Positions 9,276 through 17,743 of a stretch of 64,000 bases of DNA are shown here, piece by piece (the stretch's first letter is position 1; every line of letters begins with the position of its first letter). The notes beneath the pieces were generated by a model that did no database searches, was not told the DNA's origin, and worked only from the letters and a program-made list of their open reading frames with translations. The DNA is from Pseudomonas syringae KCTC 12500 (GTDB lineage: Bacteria; Pseudomonadota; Gammaproteobacteria; Pseudomonadales; Pseudomonadaceae), in NCBI RefSeq assembly GCF_000507185.2, contig NZ_AYTM02000002.1:5181501-5245500 (forward strand), given 5' to 3'. The translations under genes and the position numbers were made by a program.

Positions 9276-10366
9276 CGGGCTGCAGAAACCCGCTCGGCAA
9301 TCGCCGCACCGACTTGCTGAGTCGAAAGCGTGCCGCCCAGATCCGGCGTGACGTCGCCGTTGGCGATCACTTGCTCGATGGCGGTGATGATTTCGTCATG
9401 GGCCGCGGTGAAGCGTTGGTCGCCCTGGCCGAGGAATTCGAGCATGAGCGCACCCGACCAGATCATCGCGATCGGGTTGGCGATGTTCTGGCCGAAGATG
9501 TCCGGGGCCGAGCCGTGAACCGGTTCGAACAGCGACGGGAAGTGACGCTCGGGGTTGAGGTTGGCTGACGGCGCAATGCCGATGGTGCCCGCGCAGGCCG
9601 GGCCGAGGTCGCTGAGGATGTCGCCGAACAGGTTGGACGCCACCACCACGTCGAAGCGCTCGGGTTGCAGCACGAAACGGGCGCAGAGAATGTCGATGTG
9701 TTGCTTGTCCCAGCTGATGCCGGGGTACTGGCTGGCCATCGCTTCGGTGCGTTTGTCCCAGTACGGCATGCTGATGGCCATGCCATTGGATTTGGTCGCC
9801 GAGGTCACGTGCTTGCGCTCGCGTTTGCTGGCCATCTCGAAGGCGAATTTGAGAATGCGGTCGACGCCGCGACGGGTGAACACCGATTCCTGCAACACGA
9901 ATTCGTTGTCGGTGTTTTCGAACATGATCCCGCCCAGCGACGAGTATTCACCTTCGGTGTTTTCCCGGACCACGACAAAGTCGATGTCGCCCGGTTTGCG
10001 ATTGGCCAGCGGGCAGGGCACGCCGGGAAACAGCCGCACCGGACGGATATTCGCGTACTGGTCGAATTCGCGGCGGAACTTGAGCAGCGAGCCCCACAGC
10101 GAGATGTGATCCGGGACCTTTTCCGGCCAGCCGACGGCGCCGAAGAAGATCGAGTCAAAGCCTTTGAGCTGTTCGAACCAGTCGTCCGGCATCATCTTGC
10201 CGTGCTTCAGGTAGTAATCGCAGCTGGCCCATTCGAAGTACTCGAACTCCAGGTCCAGCCCGTGCCGTGCGGCAGCGGCCTGCACCACACGTACGCCTTC
10301 GGGCAGCACTTCCAGGCCGATGCCGTCACCGGCGATGGCAGCAATACGCAGTTTCTTGTTGTTCAT
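9272..10366 (-). CDS. D-malate/tartrate dehydrogenase (isopropylmalate-dehydrogenase superfamily)
   Basis: 364-residue NAD- and metal-dependent decarboxylating dehydrogenase. The N-terminus [20 protein letters not shown] and the body ([56 protein letters not shown]) place it in the IDH/IMDH superfamily, in the TtuC/DmlA (YeaU) branch. That branch oxidises tartrate, D-malate or related 3-alkylmalates. The start at 10366 has a purine-rich ribosome site (GAGAGAG); a frame extension to 10420 is rejected. The divergent LysR gene at 10491 is of the DmlR/YeaT kind, which supports a D-malate or tartrate role. Which acid is preferred cannot be told here. Confidence 0.85.
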   Translation of the reverse strand: MNNKKLRIAAIAGDGIGLEVLPEGVRVVQAAAARHGLDLEFEYFEWASCDYYLKHGKMMPDDWFEQLKGFDSIFFGAVGWPEKVPDHISLWGSLLKFRREFDQYANIRPVRLFPGVPCPLANRKPGDIDFVVVRENTEGEYSSLGGIMFENTDNEFVLQESVFTRRGVDRILKFAFEMASKRERKHVTSATKSNGMAISMPYWDKRTEAMASQYPGISWDKQHIDILCARFVLQPERFDVVVASNLFGDILSDLGPACAGTIGIAPSANLNPERHFPSLFEPVHGSAPDIFGQNIANPIAMIWSGALMLEFLGQGDQRFTAAHDEIITAIEQVIANGDVTPDLGGTLSTQQVGAAIAERVSAAR

Positions 10367-10454
10367 GGCGGCGCTCTCTCTGAATCGATCCATTACGGGT
10401 GTGCGATGAATGAGTTGCACAGGCCATCCATGCTATAAGCGCACGATATAAAGA

Positions 10455-10468
10455 TAATCAGCTGATTA
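10455..10468. promoter_or_regulatory. Perfect 14-bp palindrome, candidate LysR operator
   Basis: TAATCAGCTGATTA is a perfect dyad placed 23 bases before the GTG start of the lysR gene at 10491 and 89 bases before the divergent dehydrogenase start. Its position and AT-rich ends suit a LysR binding site governing both genes. This is a positional inference. Confidence 0.5.
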
Positions 10469-10490
10469 ATGCACTGAGAAAACACGAATC

Positions 10491-11405
10491 GTGAATAAAC
10501 ACCCCAGCCTCGATGATTTGAATGTGTTCGTTCATGTGGCCCGGCGCTCGAGCTTCGTCGGGGCTGCGGATGAGCTGGGCATGTCCGCTGCTTATGTCAG
10601 CAAGCGTATTCGTTTGCTGGAGCAGGGCATGGGTGTGGTGTTGCTGCACCGCTCGACCCGGCAGGTGTCGATTACCGAGGATGGAGAGCGCGTCTACGAG
10701 TGGGCCAGGGGTATGCTCGACTCAGTGCAGCAGATGGGCGAAGAGGTGGCTGCATTGCATGGCGAGCCGAGTGGCTTGTTGCGGGTCGTCAGCAGTCAGG
10801 GCTTCGGCCGGCGTTTCGTCGCGCCGGCGTTGTCGGAACTGGCGTCGCGTTATCCGAAGCTGGATATCCGTCTGGACATTCAGGACCGGCTGGTCGATCT
10901 GATCGAGGAGGGCGTCGATCTGGATATCCGTGTCGGCAACGAAATCGCCCCGCACCTGCGCGCCAGGCATCTGGCCAGCAACTGGAGGGTTCTGTGCGCG
11001 AGCCCCGGCTACCTCAACCTTCACGGCACACCGCTCAATCTTGGCGAACTGGCCAATCACGATTGCCTGGTGATCAAGGAGCGCGACCGGCCATTCGGCA
11101 TCTGGCACCTCAACGGGCCGCAGGGTGCCGAAACCGTCAAGGTGACCGGCAGCCTGTCTACCAACCACGGCGAAATCGCCCGTCAGTGGTGCCTGGACGG
11201 GCGCGGGGTGTTGCTGCGTTCGCTGTGGGATGTGCGCACTGACCTGGCCGAGGGCCGGCTGGTTCAGGTGTTGCCGGATTACCGCCAGGATGCAGACATC
11301 TGGGCGGTGCACACCTCGCCGCTGATGAGTTCGGCCAAGGTGCGCGTCACGGTGGAGTTTCTGCGCGACTACCTTGCCCTGCATCCTTCGCCCGTCAACC
11401 ACTGA
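10491..11405 (+). CDS. LysR-family regulator (DmlR/YeaT-like)
   Basis: 304-residue LysR regulator with the N-terminal HTH (LDDLNVFVHVARRSSFVGAADELGMS, then YVSKRIRLLEQGMGVVLLHRSTR) and a LysR substrate domain from about residue 90. It begins with GTG at 10491. It is divergent from the malate/tartrate dehydrogenase gene. In E. coli DmlR activates dmlA in the same layout, so the same role is inferred. It converges on the ABC transporter ATPase gene, leaving 16 bases between the stops. Confidence 0.88.
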   Translation: MNKHPSLDDLNVFVHVARRSSFVGAADELGMSAAYVSKRIRLLEQGMGVVLLHRSTRQVSITEDGERVYEWARGMLDSVQQMGEEVAALHGEPSGLLRVVSSQGFGRRFVAPALSELASRYPKLDIRLDIQDRLVDLIEEGVDLDIRVGNEIAPHLRARHLASNWRVLCASPGYLNLHGTPLNLGELANHDCLVIKERDRPFGIWHLNGPQGAETVKVTGSLSTNHGEIARQWCLDGRGVLLRSLWDVRTDLAEGRLVQVLPDYRQDADIWAVHTSPLMSSAKVRVTVEFLRDYLALHPSPVNH

Positions 11406-11406
11406 G

Positions 11407-11433
11407 GCACGCCACGCAGCGTCAGTGCGTGCC
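11407..11433. terminator. Possible stem-loop at convergent gene ends
   Basis: GGCACGC and GCGTGCC form a 7-bp perfect stem across the junction of the lysR stop and the ATPase gene stop. There is no clear T-run, so termination is only possible. Confidence 0.3.
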
Positions 11434-12576
11434 GGCCGCCTTGTTCAGGTCGCTGTCGGTCCACTCGGTGTAGATGCACGCGTCTGCGGCTGCCCAACGC
11501 ACGCGCACCGGGTCGCCCGTCTTGAGTGACATGCCGTTCGCGGAAAGCGCCTTGACGGTCATGGCAGTGCCTCCGGCAGTGACCACCGAGCACGTCTGGC
11601 TCTCGCCGAGGAAAAGCACTTCAGTGACCGTGGCGTTCACCTCATTCCAGCCTGCTTCGAGCGGCATGGCGGCTGCCTGGGACACGCTCAGCGCCTGGGC
11701 TTTCTCCGGGCGCACCATCAGCAGCACGTCCTGATCGGTCTTCAGCCCTGCGGTCAGGCGAATCGCCAGTGTGCTGCCTTCGAAGGTCGCCACGGCATTG
11801 CCCTGGGCCTTGAGCCTGAGGAAGTTCGAGTTGCCGAGAAACGAGGCGACGAAGGCATTCGGCGGATCCTGGTACAGGTCATAGCCCGAGCCCAGACCGA
11901 CGATCTTGCCATGGCTGAAGATGGCGATGCGCTGTGACAGGCGCATGGCTTCTTCCTGATCATGGGTCACGTAAACGATGGTGATGCCCAGCCGGCGATG
12001 CAACTGACGCAGTTCGTCCTGCAGGTCTTCGCGCAGTTTCTTGTCCAGTGCGCCCAGAGGCTCGTCCATCAGCAGGATGCGCGGCTCGTAAACCAGCGCC
12101 CGGGCGATGGCGACCCGCTGCTGCTGGCCGCCTGACAGTTGCGAAGGGCGACGATGAGCGAAGGCTTCCAGCTGAACCAGCTTGAGCATCGCATCGACTT
12201 TCTTCTCGCGCTCGGCCGCAGGCAACTTGCGGATTGCCAGCGGAAAGGCAATGTTGTCGCGTACCGACAGGTGCGGGAACAGCGAGTAGCGCTGGAACAC
12301 CATGCCGATGTCACGCCTGTGCGGCGGCACATTCACCAGCGATTTGCCGCCCACCAGAATCTCGCCCGAGCTGGGCGTTTCGAAGCCGGCGAGCATCGAC
12401 AGCGTGGTGCTTTTTCCCGAGCCGCTGGAGCCCAGGAAGGTCAGGAATTCACCGTCCTGGATGTCCAGAGAAATGTCGTCGACAGCGGCGAAATTTCCGT
12501 AGTGCTTGTTCAGATTACACAGGCTGACCAGTGTGTTCTGGTGCTGATGGGCGGGGTCTTTGATCACGGCACTCAT
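11422..12576 (-). CDS. ABC transporter ATPase, spermidine/putrescine type (PotA-like)
   Basis: 384-residue importer ATPase: Walker A GSSGSGKSTT, Q-loop VFQRYSLFPH, signature LSGGQQQRVAIARAL, Walker B ILLMDEPLGALD, switch H in YVTHDQEEAM, then a C-terminal TOBE-type domain. This is the PotA/CysA/FbpC class that energises uptake with a PotD-type binding protein. The ATG at 12576 follows AGGAGTACTTC and overlaps the permease stop (ATGA); the long upstream frame extension to 12771 is rejected. It is the last of four genes read leftward from 15361. Regulation by the GntR protein of the island is inferred from a putative site at 15528. Confidence 0.9.
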   Translation of the reverse strand: MSAVIKDPAHQHQNTLVSLCNLNKHYGNFAAVDDISLDIQDGEFLTFLGSSGSGKSTTLSMLAGFETPSSGEILVGGKSLVNVPPHRRDIGMVFQRYSLFPHLSVRDNIAFPLAIRKLPAAEREKKVDAMLKLVQLEAFAHRRPSQLSGGQQQRVAIARALVYEPRILLMDEPLGALDKKLREDLQDELRQLHRRLGITIVYVTHDQEEAMRLSQRIAIFSHGKIVGLGSGYDLYQDPPNAFVASFLGNSNFLRLKAQGNAVATFEGSTLAIRLTAGLKTDQDVLLMVRPEKAQALSVSQAAAMPLEAGWNEVNATVTEVLFLGESQTCSVVTAGGTAMTVKALSANGMSLKTGDPVRVRWAAADACIYTEWTDSDLNKAAGTH

Positions 12577-13388
12577 GAAGTACTCCTGGCTTCGTTGCGG
12601 CGACGCAGGGTCGCGGCGATGAACATGATCAGCACCGACAGGGCGATCAGCAGCGTTGAGGCGACGGCGATGACCGGCGTCAGGTCCTGACGCAGGGTGG
12701 TCCACATTTTCACGGGAAGGGTTTGCAGGGTCGGGCTGGCCATCATCACGCTCAACACCACCTCGTCCCACGACACCAGGAACGCGAACAGCGCACCGGC
12801 CATCATGCCCGGCCGGATGCCGGGAAAGGTCACCTTGTAGATGGCCTGCAAGCGTGAAGCGCCGCAGATGACCGCGGCATCCTCGATGGACTGGTCGAAC
12901 AGCTTCAGCGAATTGATGATCGAGATGATGGTGAACGGCAAGGCAACGATCACATGGCTGACGACGAAGGAAAACAGCGTGCCGGTGTAACCGAGCTTGA
13001 GAAACAGCGCGTAGACCGCGACAGCGATGATCACCAGCGGCACGATCATCGGCAGTGTGAAGACGCCGTACAGAAGGTCACGCCCCGGAAACCGGCCACG
13101 CACCAGCGCGAACGCAGTGGGCAGGCCCAACGCCACCGAGGCGAAAGTGGTCAGGATCGCGACCTTGAAGCTGGACATGGCCGCGGCCATCCAGTCCGGA
13201 TTGGAAAAAAACTGCTGATACCATTTCAGCGTCCAGCCGGGCGGCGGAAACACCAGCCACTGCGATGAACCGAACGACAGCAGGACGATGAACAGGATCG
13301 GCAGCAACAGGAACAGCGCGATCAGGGCGGTGGTCAGGTACAGGCCCGTACGCAAGCCGGGGCTCATGGCATTGGGTGTCAGGAGCAT
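12573..13388 (-). CDS. ABC transporter permease, PotC-like
   Basis: 271-residue inner-membrane permease with about six hydrophobic segments and the BPD_transp_1 EAA loop (DAAVICGASRLQAIYKVTFPGIRPGMMAGALFAF, quoted in part). It is the second permease of the PotABCD-type importer. A ribosome site GAGGTAA precedes the ATG at 13388. Its stop overlaps the start of the ATPase gene, so the two are translationally coupled. Confidence 0.9.
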   Translation of the reverse strand: MLLTPNAMSPGLRTGLYLTTALIALFLLLPILFIVLLSFGSSQWLVFPPPGWTLKWYQQFFSNPDWMAAAMSSFKVAILTTFASVALGLPTAFALVRGRFPGRDLLYGVFTLPMIVPLVIIAVAVYALFLKLGYTGTLFSFVVSHVIVALPFTIISIINSLKLFDQSIEDAAVICGASRLQAIYKVTFPGIRPGMMAGALFAFLVSWDEVVLSVMMASPTLQTLPVKMWTTLRQDLTPVIAVASTLLIALSVLIMFIAATLRRRNEARSTS

Positions 13389-13394
13389 GGCGGT

Positions 13395-14333
13395 TTACCT
13401 CGCGTTGCTGGCGCCGACCGGTGATTCCGGCTGGAGCTTCAGGTAGAAGTAGAACAGCACCAGCGTGATCAGCACCAGCAACGCAGCGGCGGCACTGGCC
13501 AGCCCCCAGTTGAGGAACGATTGCACCTGCTGGACGATGAATTCGGGCAGCATCATGTTCTGCGCGCCGCCGAGCAGCGCCGGGGTGACGTAGTAACCGA
13601 GCGACATGACAAACACCATCAGGCCTCCGGAAAACAGCCCCGGACGGCACAGTGGCAGAAACACTCTGAAAAAATTGCTCCACGGGCTGGCCCCGCAGAT
13701 CGAACCCGCCTGCAGCACCATCGGATCGATGGCCTGCATGGTCGCCTGCAACGGCAGGACGATGAACGGAATCATGATGTAGCTCATGCCGATCACCACA
13801 CCGGTCAGGTTGTGCACCATTTCCAGCGGTTGATCGATGATGCCCATGACCATCAAGGCCTTGTTGACGACCCCGGAGGCCTGCAACAGCACCAGCCACG
13901 AATAAGTGCGGGCCAGCAAGCTGGTCCACATCGACAACAGCACGATATTCAGAATCCAGCGTCCCCAGCCGCGTGGCACCAGGGTGATCACCCAAGCGAG
14001 CGGGAAGCCCAGCAGCAGGCTGAACAGCGTCACCAGGCCCGCTACGGAAAAGGTATTGAGCAGCACCCGCGAGTAGGCCGAGTTGGCAAACAGTTGCTCA
14101 TAGTTGCCAAGGCCCGGCACCGGTTCAAGCACGCCCCGCAGCAGCAGGGCGATCAGTGGGGCGAAGAAGAACAGCCCGAGGAAGATCAACGCCGGAAGCA
14201 GATTGCGGCTGCCGCGCCAGCGCTGCGCGAGGGAAGGGGATGGCAGCATGCCCGACGCCTTCTGGCTGGCCGCGCCAGCGGTGCTGGAAGCACCCCCGGC
14301 CGGCATGGATTGACGAGGAGCAACCGCTGTCAT
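13395..14333 (-). CDS. ABC transporter permease, PotB-like
   Basis: 312-residue permease. A basic, Ala/Ser-rich N-terminal tail of about 45 residues precedes the first membrane helix (LLPALIFLGLFFFAPLIALL), and an EAA loop is present (VLQAGSICGASPWSNFFRVFLPL region). The start at 14333 is two bases after the binding-protein stop; the reading frame could extend to 14360 but that would overlap the binding-protein gene. It forms the membrane channel together with the 12573-13388 permease. Confidence 0.9.
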   Translation of the reverse strand: MTAVAPRQSMPAGGASSTAGAASQKASGMLPSPSLAQRWRGSRNLLPALIFLGLFFFAPLIALLLRGVLEPVPGLGNYEQLFANSAYSRVLLNTFSVAGLVTLFSLLLGFPLAWVITLVPRGWGRWILNIVLLSMWTSLLARTYSWLVLLQASGVVNKALMVMGIIDQPLEMVHNLTGVVIGMSYIMIPFIVLPLQATMQAIDPMVLQAGSICGASPWSNFFRVFLPLCRPGLFSGGLMVFVMSLGYYVTPALLGGAQNMMLPEFIVQQVQSFLNWGLASAAAALLVLITLVLFYFYLKLQPESPVGASNAR

Positions 14334-14335
14334 TT

Positions 14336-15361
14336 TTACTTGACCAGCCATTCGTTCCACCGTGTCGCGATATCAGCGCCATTCTTGGCCCAGTATGCGA
14401 AGTCGAGAGTGATTTGATCGGCAACGTGCGCGGTCGGCAGGTTAGGTGCCAGCGTAGAGTCCAGGCGCGCAATGCTCTGGGTATTGACCGGGGCATAGGC
14501 ACTGAGGTTGGAGAAGTCCGCCTGGCCTTTGGCGCTGGTCGCATTGGCGATGAACTTCATCGCGGCGTCCTTGTTTTTTGCGCCCTTGGGGACGACCAGA
14601 AAGTCCGCCATGACCAGGTTCTGCTTCCAGCTCACCCCCACCGGGGCGCCATCCTGTTGCAGGGCGTAGACCCGCCCGTTCCACATCTGCCCCATCGACA
14701 CTTCACCGGAGGCCAGCAGTTGCTGGGACTGCGCACCGCCGCCCCACCAGACGATGTCCTTCTTGATGGTGTCGAGTTTCTTGAAGGCGCGGTCGAGGTC
14801 CAGCGGGTAAAGCTTGTCGGGGGCTACACCATCGGCCAGCAGGGCCAGTTCCAGCACGCCGGGGCTTGGCCACTTGTACAGCGCGCGCTTGCCAGGGTAG
14901 GTCTTGGTGTCGAACATCGCGGCCCAGTCACCAGGCGCCTTGCCGCCGACTTTGCTTTCGTTGTAGCCGAGCACGAAGGAGAAGAAGAACGAACCGGTGC
15001 CGTGGTCAGTCACGAAGCGTTTGTCGATCTCGTCGCGTTTGATGGTGGTGAAGTCCAGAGGCTCCAGCAGGCCTTCGCTGGCGGCGCGCAGGGCGAAGTC
15101 GGCTTCAACATCGACAACGTCCCACTGCACGTTGCCGCTTTCGACCATGGCCTTGAGTTTGCCGTAGTCAGTAGGACCGTCCTGCACGACGGTGATGCCA
15201 CTGGCCTTGCTGAATGGAGCCGCCCAGGCCTCCTTCTGGAAGTCCTGCGTGGAGCCGCCCCAGCTCACGAAGTTGACGCTCTCGGCGGCAATAGCGGCGA
15301 CACTCGAGAAAGCCAGCACGCCTGCGGCCAGGACTGCTGTTGCACGTTTGTTCAACACCAT
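14336..15361 (-). CDS. Periplasmic binding protein, PotD-like (extracellular solute-binding family 1)
   Basis: 341-residue secreted protein. The signal peptide is clear (RATAVLAAGVLAFSSVAAIA, cleavage expected after AIAA near residue 26), and the mature start ESVNFVSWGGSTQDFQKEA resembles PotD/spermidine-putrescine-type binding proteins. It captures the substrate for the three-gene importer encoded downstream. The ligand is unknown; many proteins of this class take polyamines, but opines, amino alcohols and aromatic amines also occur. Position beside the RibB/flavin-reductase island suggests that it imports the compound that the island degrades. Confidence 0.88.
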   Translation of the reverse strand: MVLNKRATAVLAAGVLAFSSVAAIAAESVNFVSWGGSTQDFQKEAWAAPFSKASGITVVQDGPTDYGKLKAMVESGNVQWDVVDVEADFALRAASEGLLEPLDFTTIKRDEIDKRFVTDHGTGSFFFSFVLGYNESKVGGKAPGDWAAMFDTKTYPGKRALYKWPSPGVLELALLADGVAPDKLYPLDLDRAFKKLDTIKKDIVWWGGGAQSQQLLASGEVSMGQMWNGRVYALQQDGAPVGVSWKQNLVMADFLVVPKGAKNKDAAMKFIANATSAKGQADFSNLSAYAPVNTQSIARLDSTLAPNLPTAHVADQITLDFAYWAKNGADIATRWNEWLVK

Positions 15362-15390
15362 TTTTACGCCCTCATTTGTTGTGTTTTGAG

Positions 15391-15409
15391 CGGGCTTTAC
15401 TTGCCCGCG
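15391..15409. other. Leader stem-loop upstream of the ABC operon
   Basis: GCGGGC and GCCCGC form a 6-bp stem separated by 7 bases, about 30 bases upstream of the binding-protein start at 15361. It lies in the expected 5' leader of the ABC operon. Function unknown. Confidence 0.3.
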
Positions 15410-15527
15410 TAATCGGGAGCAGTAGGTCCAATGGGCCTTGAAACCTTGTACGGGTCAGGTGCTGTTATTAGTGCTGTCCCTTGCCGGGCGCGTCTGACCA
15501 GATCTTATACTTATGGAATGTCATATT

Positions 15528-15539
15528 ATGGTATTCCAA
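15528..15539. promoter_or_regulatory. Weaker copy of the GntR-type operator upstream of the ABC operon
   Basis: ATGGTATTCCAA matches the 12-base core ATGGTATACCAT (see 22175 and 16796) at 10 of 12 positions. It lies in the 290-base gap between the RibB paralogue and the binding protein, 167 bases before the latter's start. If functional it would bring the transporter under the same regulator. The mismatches and distance make this tentative. Confidence 0.4.
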
Positions 15540-15651
15540 ACTTTCTGCAAGCGTTTTGCCCTGTCAAAACGCCTTCACGGTGGGTTTTCTGATCAGTGCC
15601 TGTGGTTGCAGGCGGCGGATTATCGGGCTCGCGTGCCAGGCGTTTACGTGG

Positions 15652-16761
15652 TCAGCCGGGAAACGGAATACTTTCAATCACTTCCAGATCGTAGCCGGTC
15701 AACCCGGCGTATTTCAGGGGTGGACCAAGGTGGCGCAGCTTGCCGACGCCCAGGTCCTGCAAGATCTGTGCGCCCGTGCCGACCTCGGAATAAATGCGTG
15801 ATTGCGAGCGGGTGTATTGGCGGGGCGGCTGGGTGAGCTGCGGAATGCGCTCCAGCAGCGCTTGAGACGATTCGTGATTGGCCAGCACCACTACCACACC
15901 GTGACCTTCTTGCGCGACACGTTGCAGGGCGGCCCAGAGTGTCCAGTTGGCAGGGCCGTTGTATTCGGCACCCACCAGGTCACGCAGCGGGTCGACAACA
16001 TGCACGCGCACCAGTGTGGTGGCGTCGCGACGGATGTCGCCCATCACCATGGCCATGTGCACGCCACCTTCGATGCGGTCTTCGTAGCTGAACAGACGGA
16101 AGGTGCCGTGCACGGTCGGCAGTTCGCGCTCGCCAATCCTGACGATGGTGTGTTCGGTGCTCAGGCGGTAATGGATCAGGTCGGCGATGGTGCCGATGCG
16201 GATGCCGTGCTTTTTGGCGAACACTTCCAGGTCAGGTCTTCTGGCCATGCTGCCGTCATCATTCATGACTTCAACGATGACCGACGCTGGCGTGAAACCG
16301 GCCAGGCGGGCCAGGTCGCAGCCCGCTTCGGTATGTCCGGCGCGGGTCAGCACGCCGCCGTCACGCGCGCGCAATGGAAAGATATGCCCTGGCTGCACCA
16401 GGTCTTCCGGTACTGCGTGCGGGTTGACGGCGGCCTGAACGGTACGCGCACGATCTGCCGCGCTGATACCGGTGGTCACCCCCGTGGTGGCTTCGATGGA
16501 CACTGTGAACGCCGTGGCGAATACGCTGCCGTTGCTGGGCACCATCTGCTCCAGGCCCAAACGCTGGCAGTGTTCGTCGGTCAGCGTCAGGCAGATCAGA
16601 CCGCGCGCCTCGCGGGCCATGAAACTGATTGCCTGCGGCGAACAGCAATCGGCGGCGAGCAGTAGATCGCCTTCGTTTTCCCGATCCTCATCGTCGACCA
16701 GCAACACCATCTTGCCCTGGCGGTAGTCTTCAATGATGTCTTCGATGCGATCGAACGCCAT
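15652..16761 (-). CDS. ribB: 3,4-dihydroxy-2-butanone 4-phosphate synthase with degenerate GTP cyclohydrolase II domain
   Basis: 369-residue RibBA-shaped protein. The N-terminal half (to about residue 205) is a complete DHBP synthase: DDEDRENEGDLL acidic metal site, RARDGGVLTRAGHTEA and NDDGSMARRPDL. It makes the four-carbon precursor of riboflavin. The C-terminal GTP cyclohydrolase II-like half lacks the zinc cysteines: where RibA has a Cys-rich segment after RVHSEC, this reads RVHVVDPLRDLVGAEY. Cyclohydrolase activity is therefore unlikely. The start is ATG 16761. A palindromic GntR-type site lies 35 bases upstream. Placement in a flavin-dependent catabolic island suggests that it boosts FMN supply. 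Confidence 0.85.
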   Translation of the reverse strand: MAFDRIEDIIEDYRQGKMVLLVDDEDRENEGDLLLAADCCSPQAISFMAREARGLICLTLTDEHCQRLGLEQMVPSNGSVFATAFTVSIEATTGVTTGISAADRARTVQAAVNPHAVPEDLVQPGHIFPLRARDGGVLTRAGHTEAGCDLARLAGFTPASVIVEVMNDDGSMARRPDLEVFAKKHGIRIGTIADLIHYRLSTEHTIVRIGERELPTVHGTFRLFSYEDRIEGGVHMAMVMGDIRRDATTLVRVHVVDPLRDLVGAEYNGPANWTLWAALQRVAQEGHGVVVVLANHESSQALLERIPQLTQPPRQYTRSQSRIYSEVGTGAQILQDLGVGKLRHLGPPLKYAGLTGYDLEVIESIPFPG

Positions 16762-16795
16762 AGTCAGTTTCCCGGTTTTATGGGTGAATGAATCG

Positions 16796-16811
16796 TGGTA
16801 TACCATAAGAC
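16796..16811. promoter_or_regulatory. GntR-type operator in the ribB-DUF1330 divergent promoter
   Basis: TGGTATACCATAAGAC is identical over 16 bases to the site before the 22141 operon. The core TGGTATACCA is a perfect 10-base palindrome. It lies 35 bases from the ribB-like start and 45 bases from the DUF1330 start, so one site can control both. Its assignment to the GntR protein at 17744-18496 is an inference from co-location. Confidence 0.7.
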
Positions 16812-16855
16812 AGAATATTTCACAGATTGCCTATCAATGAAACAGTGAGATCGCG

Positions 16856-17146
16856 ATGAAAGCCTATTGGATTGCACACGTTGATGTGACCGACCCCCAG
16901 CAGTACAGCGAATACACCCAGCGCGCGCCCGCGGCTTTCGAGCTGTTTGGTGGCAGGTTCCTTGCGCGCGGCGGGCGTTCCGAGGCGCTCGAAGGGCGTG
17001 ATACGCCGCAGCGCACGGTGATTATCGAATTTGAATCCTACGAGAAAGCGGTGGCCTGTTATCGGTCGCCCGAGTACCAGCATGCGATGAGCCACAGGCA
17101 GGGCGCTTCAAAGGCCGAGATCGTGATCGTCGAGGGGCAGTTTTAA
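16856..17146 (+). CDS. DUF1330 family protein
   Basis: 96-residue protein of the DUF1330 (dimeric alpha/beta-barrel) family: MKAYWIAHVDVTDPQQYSEY at the start, then FLARGGRSEALEG, RTVIIEFESYEKAVACYRSPEY and a C-terminal AEIVIVEGQF strand. The family has no firm biochemical role; members often sit in catabolic clusters and resemble small dioxygenase/isomerase folds. It is divergent from the RibB paralogue across a shared palindromic operator, so it is likely co-induced with the island. Confidence 0.85.
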   Translation: MKAYWIAHVDVTDPQQYSEYTQRAPAAFELFGGRFLARGGRSEALEGRDTPQRTVIIEFESYEKAVACYRSPEYQHAMSHRQGASKAEIVIVEGQF

Positions 17147-17178
17147 GCGTTCAGTTGCGAGCTGAAAGCTTCAGGCGT

Positions 17179-17742
17179 TCATCGGATGAAGTGCACTTTG
17201 CCGGTGTCGTCGTTACCGATATAAATGCCGTAGACACCCGCCTGACGTTCTTCGATATAGCGTTCCAGTATCTGGCGAATGGCGGGGTAATAGATGCTGT
17301 CCCACGGGATGTCTTCGGGGGCGAAGAATCTGTAGTCCAGGGTTTCCGGGCCGAACCGGCCGGTTACCTCCAGCGCGATGGCACGGAACACGATGTAGAC
17401 TTCGCTGATGCGCGGCACGCTGAAAATAGAGTAGGGCGAAAGGATCTCGGCGCGTACACCGGTTTCTTCCCAGACTTCGCGCAGCGCCGCCTGCTCGGTG
17501 GTTTCGCCGCTTTCCATGAAGCCGGCAGGCAGTGTCCAGGTGCCGGGGCGCGGCGGGATGGCACGCTGGCAGAGCAGGTACTTGCCTTCCTGCTCGATGA
17601 TGCAACCCGCGATGATCTTCGGGTTGACGTAGTGAATGTACTGACAGCCACCACAGACCAGCCGCACGTGTGTATCGCCCGACGGCACACGCTTAGCCAG
17701 ATCAGCGCTACCGCACTGGGGACAGAAGCGCGGTGTGGCCAT
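17179..17742 (-). CDS. Nudix hydrolase with N-terminal zinc ribbon
   Basis: 187-residue protein. An N-terminal zinc ribbon (C7, C10, C30, C33) is followed by a Nudix domain with an intact box at residues 74-96 (GFMESGETTEQAALREVWEE continuing TGV). The zinc ribbon plus Nudix layout recalls NudC-type NADH pyrophosphatases, but the protein is shorter. A dinucleotide cofactor such as FAD or NADH is a reasonable guess for substrate, given the flavin genes around it. Its ATG lies one base after the GntR gene stop, so both are in one transcript. Confidence 0.85.
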   Translation of the reverse strand: MATPRFCPQCGSADLAKRVPSGDTHVRLVCGGCQYIHYVNPKIIAGCIIEQEGKYLLCQRAIPPRPGTWTLPAGFMESGETTEQAALREVWEETGVRAEILSPYSIFSVPRISEVYIVFRAIALEVTGRFGPETLDYRFFAPEDIPWDSIYYPAIRQILERYIEERQAGVYGIYIGNDDTGKVHFIR

Positions 17743-17743
17743 T

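Noticed and set aside
13078..14417. Long overlapping frames (305 aa reverse, 298 aa forward) within the ABC permease genes
   Set aside because: The permease frames have membrane helices and EAA loops; the alternatives are low-complexity shadows.
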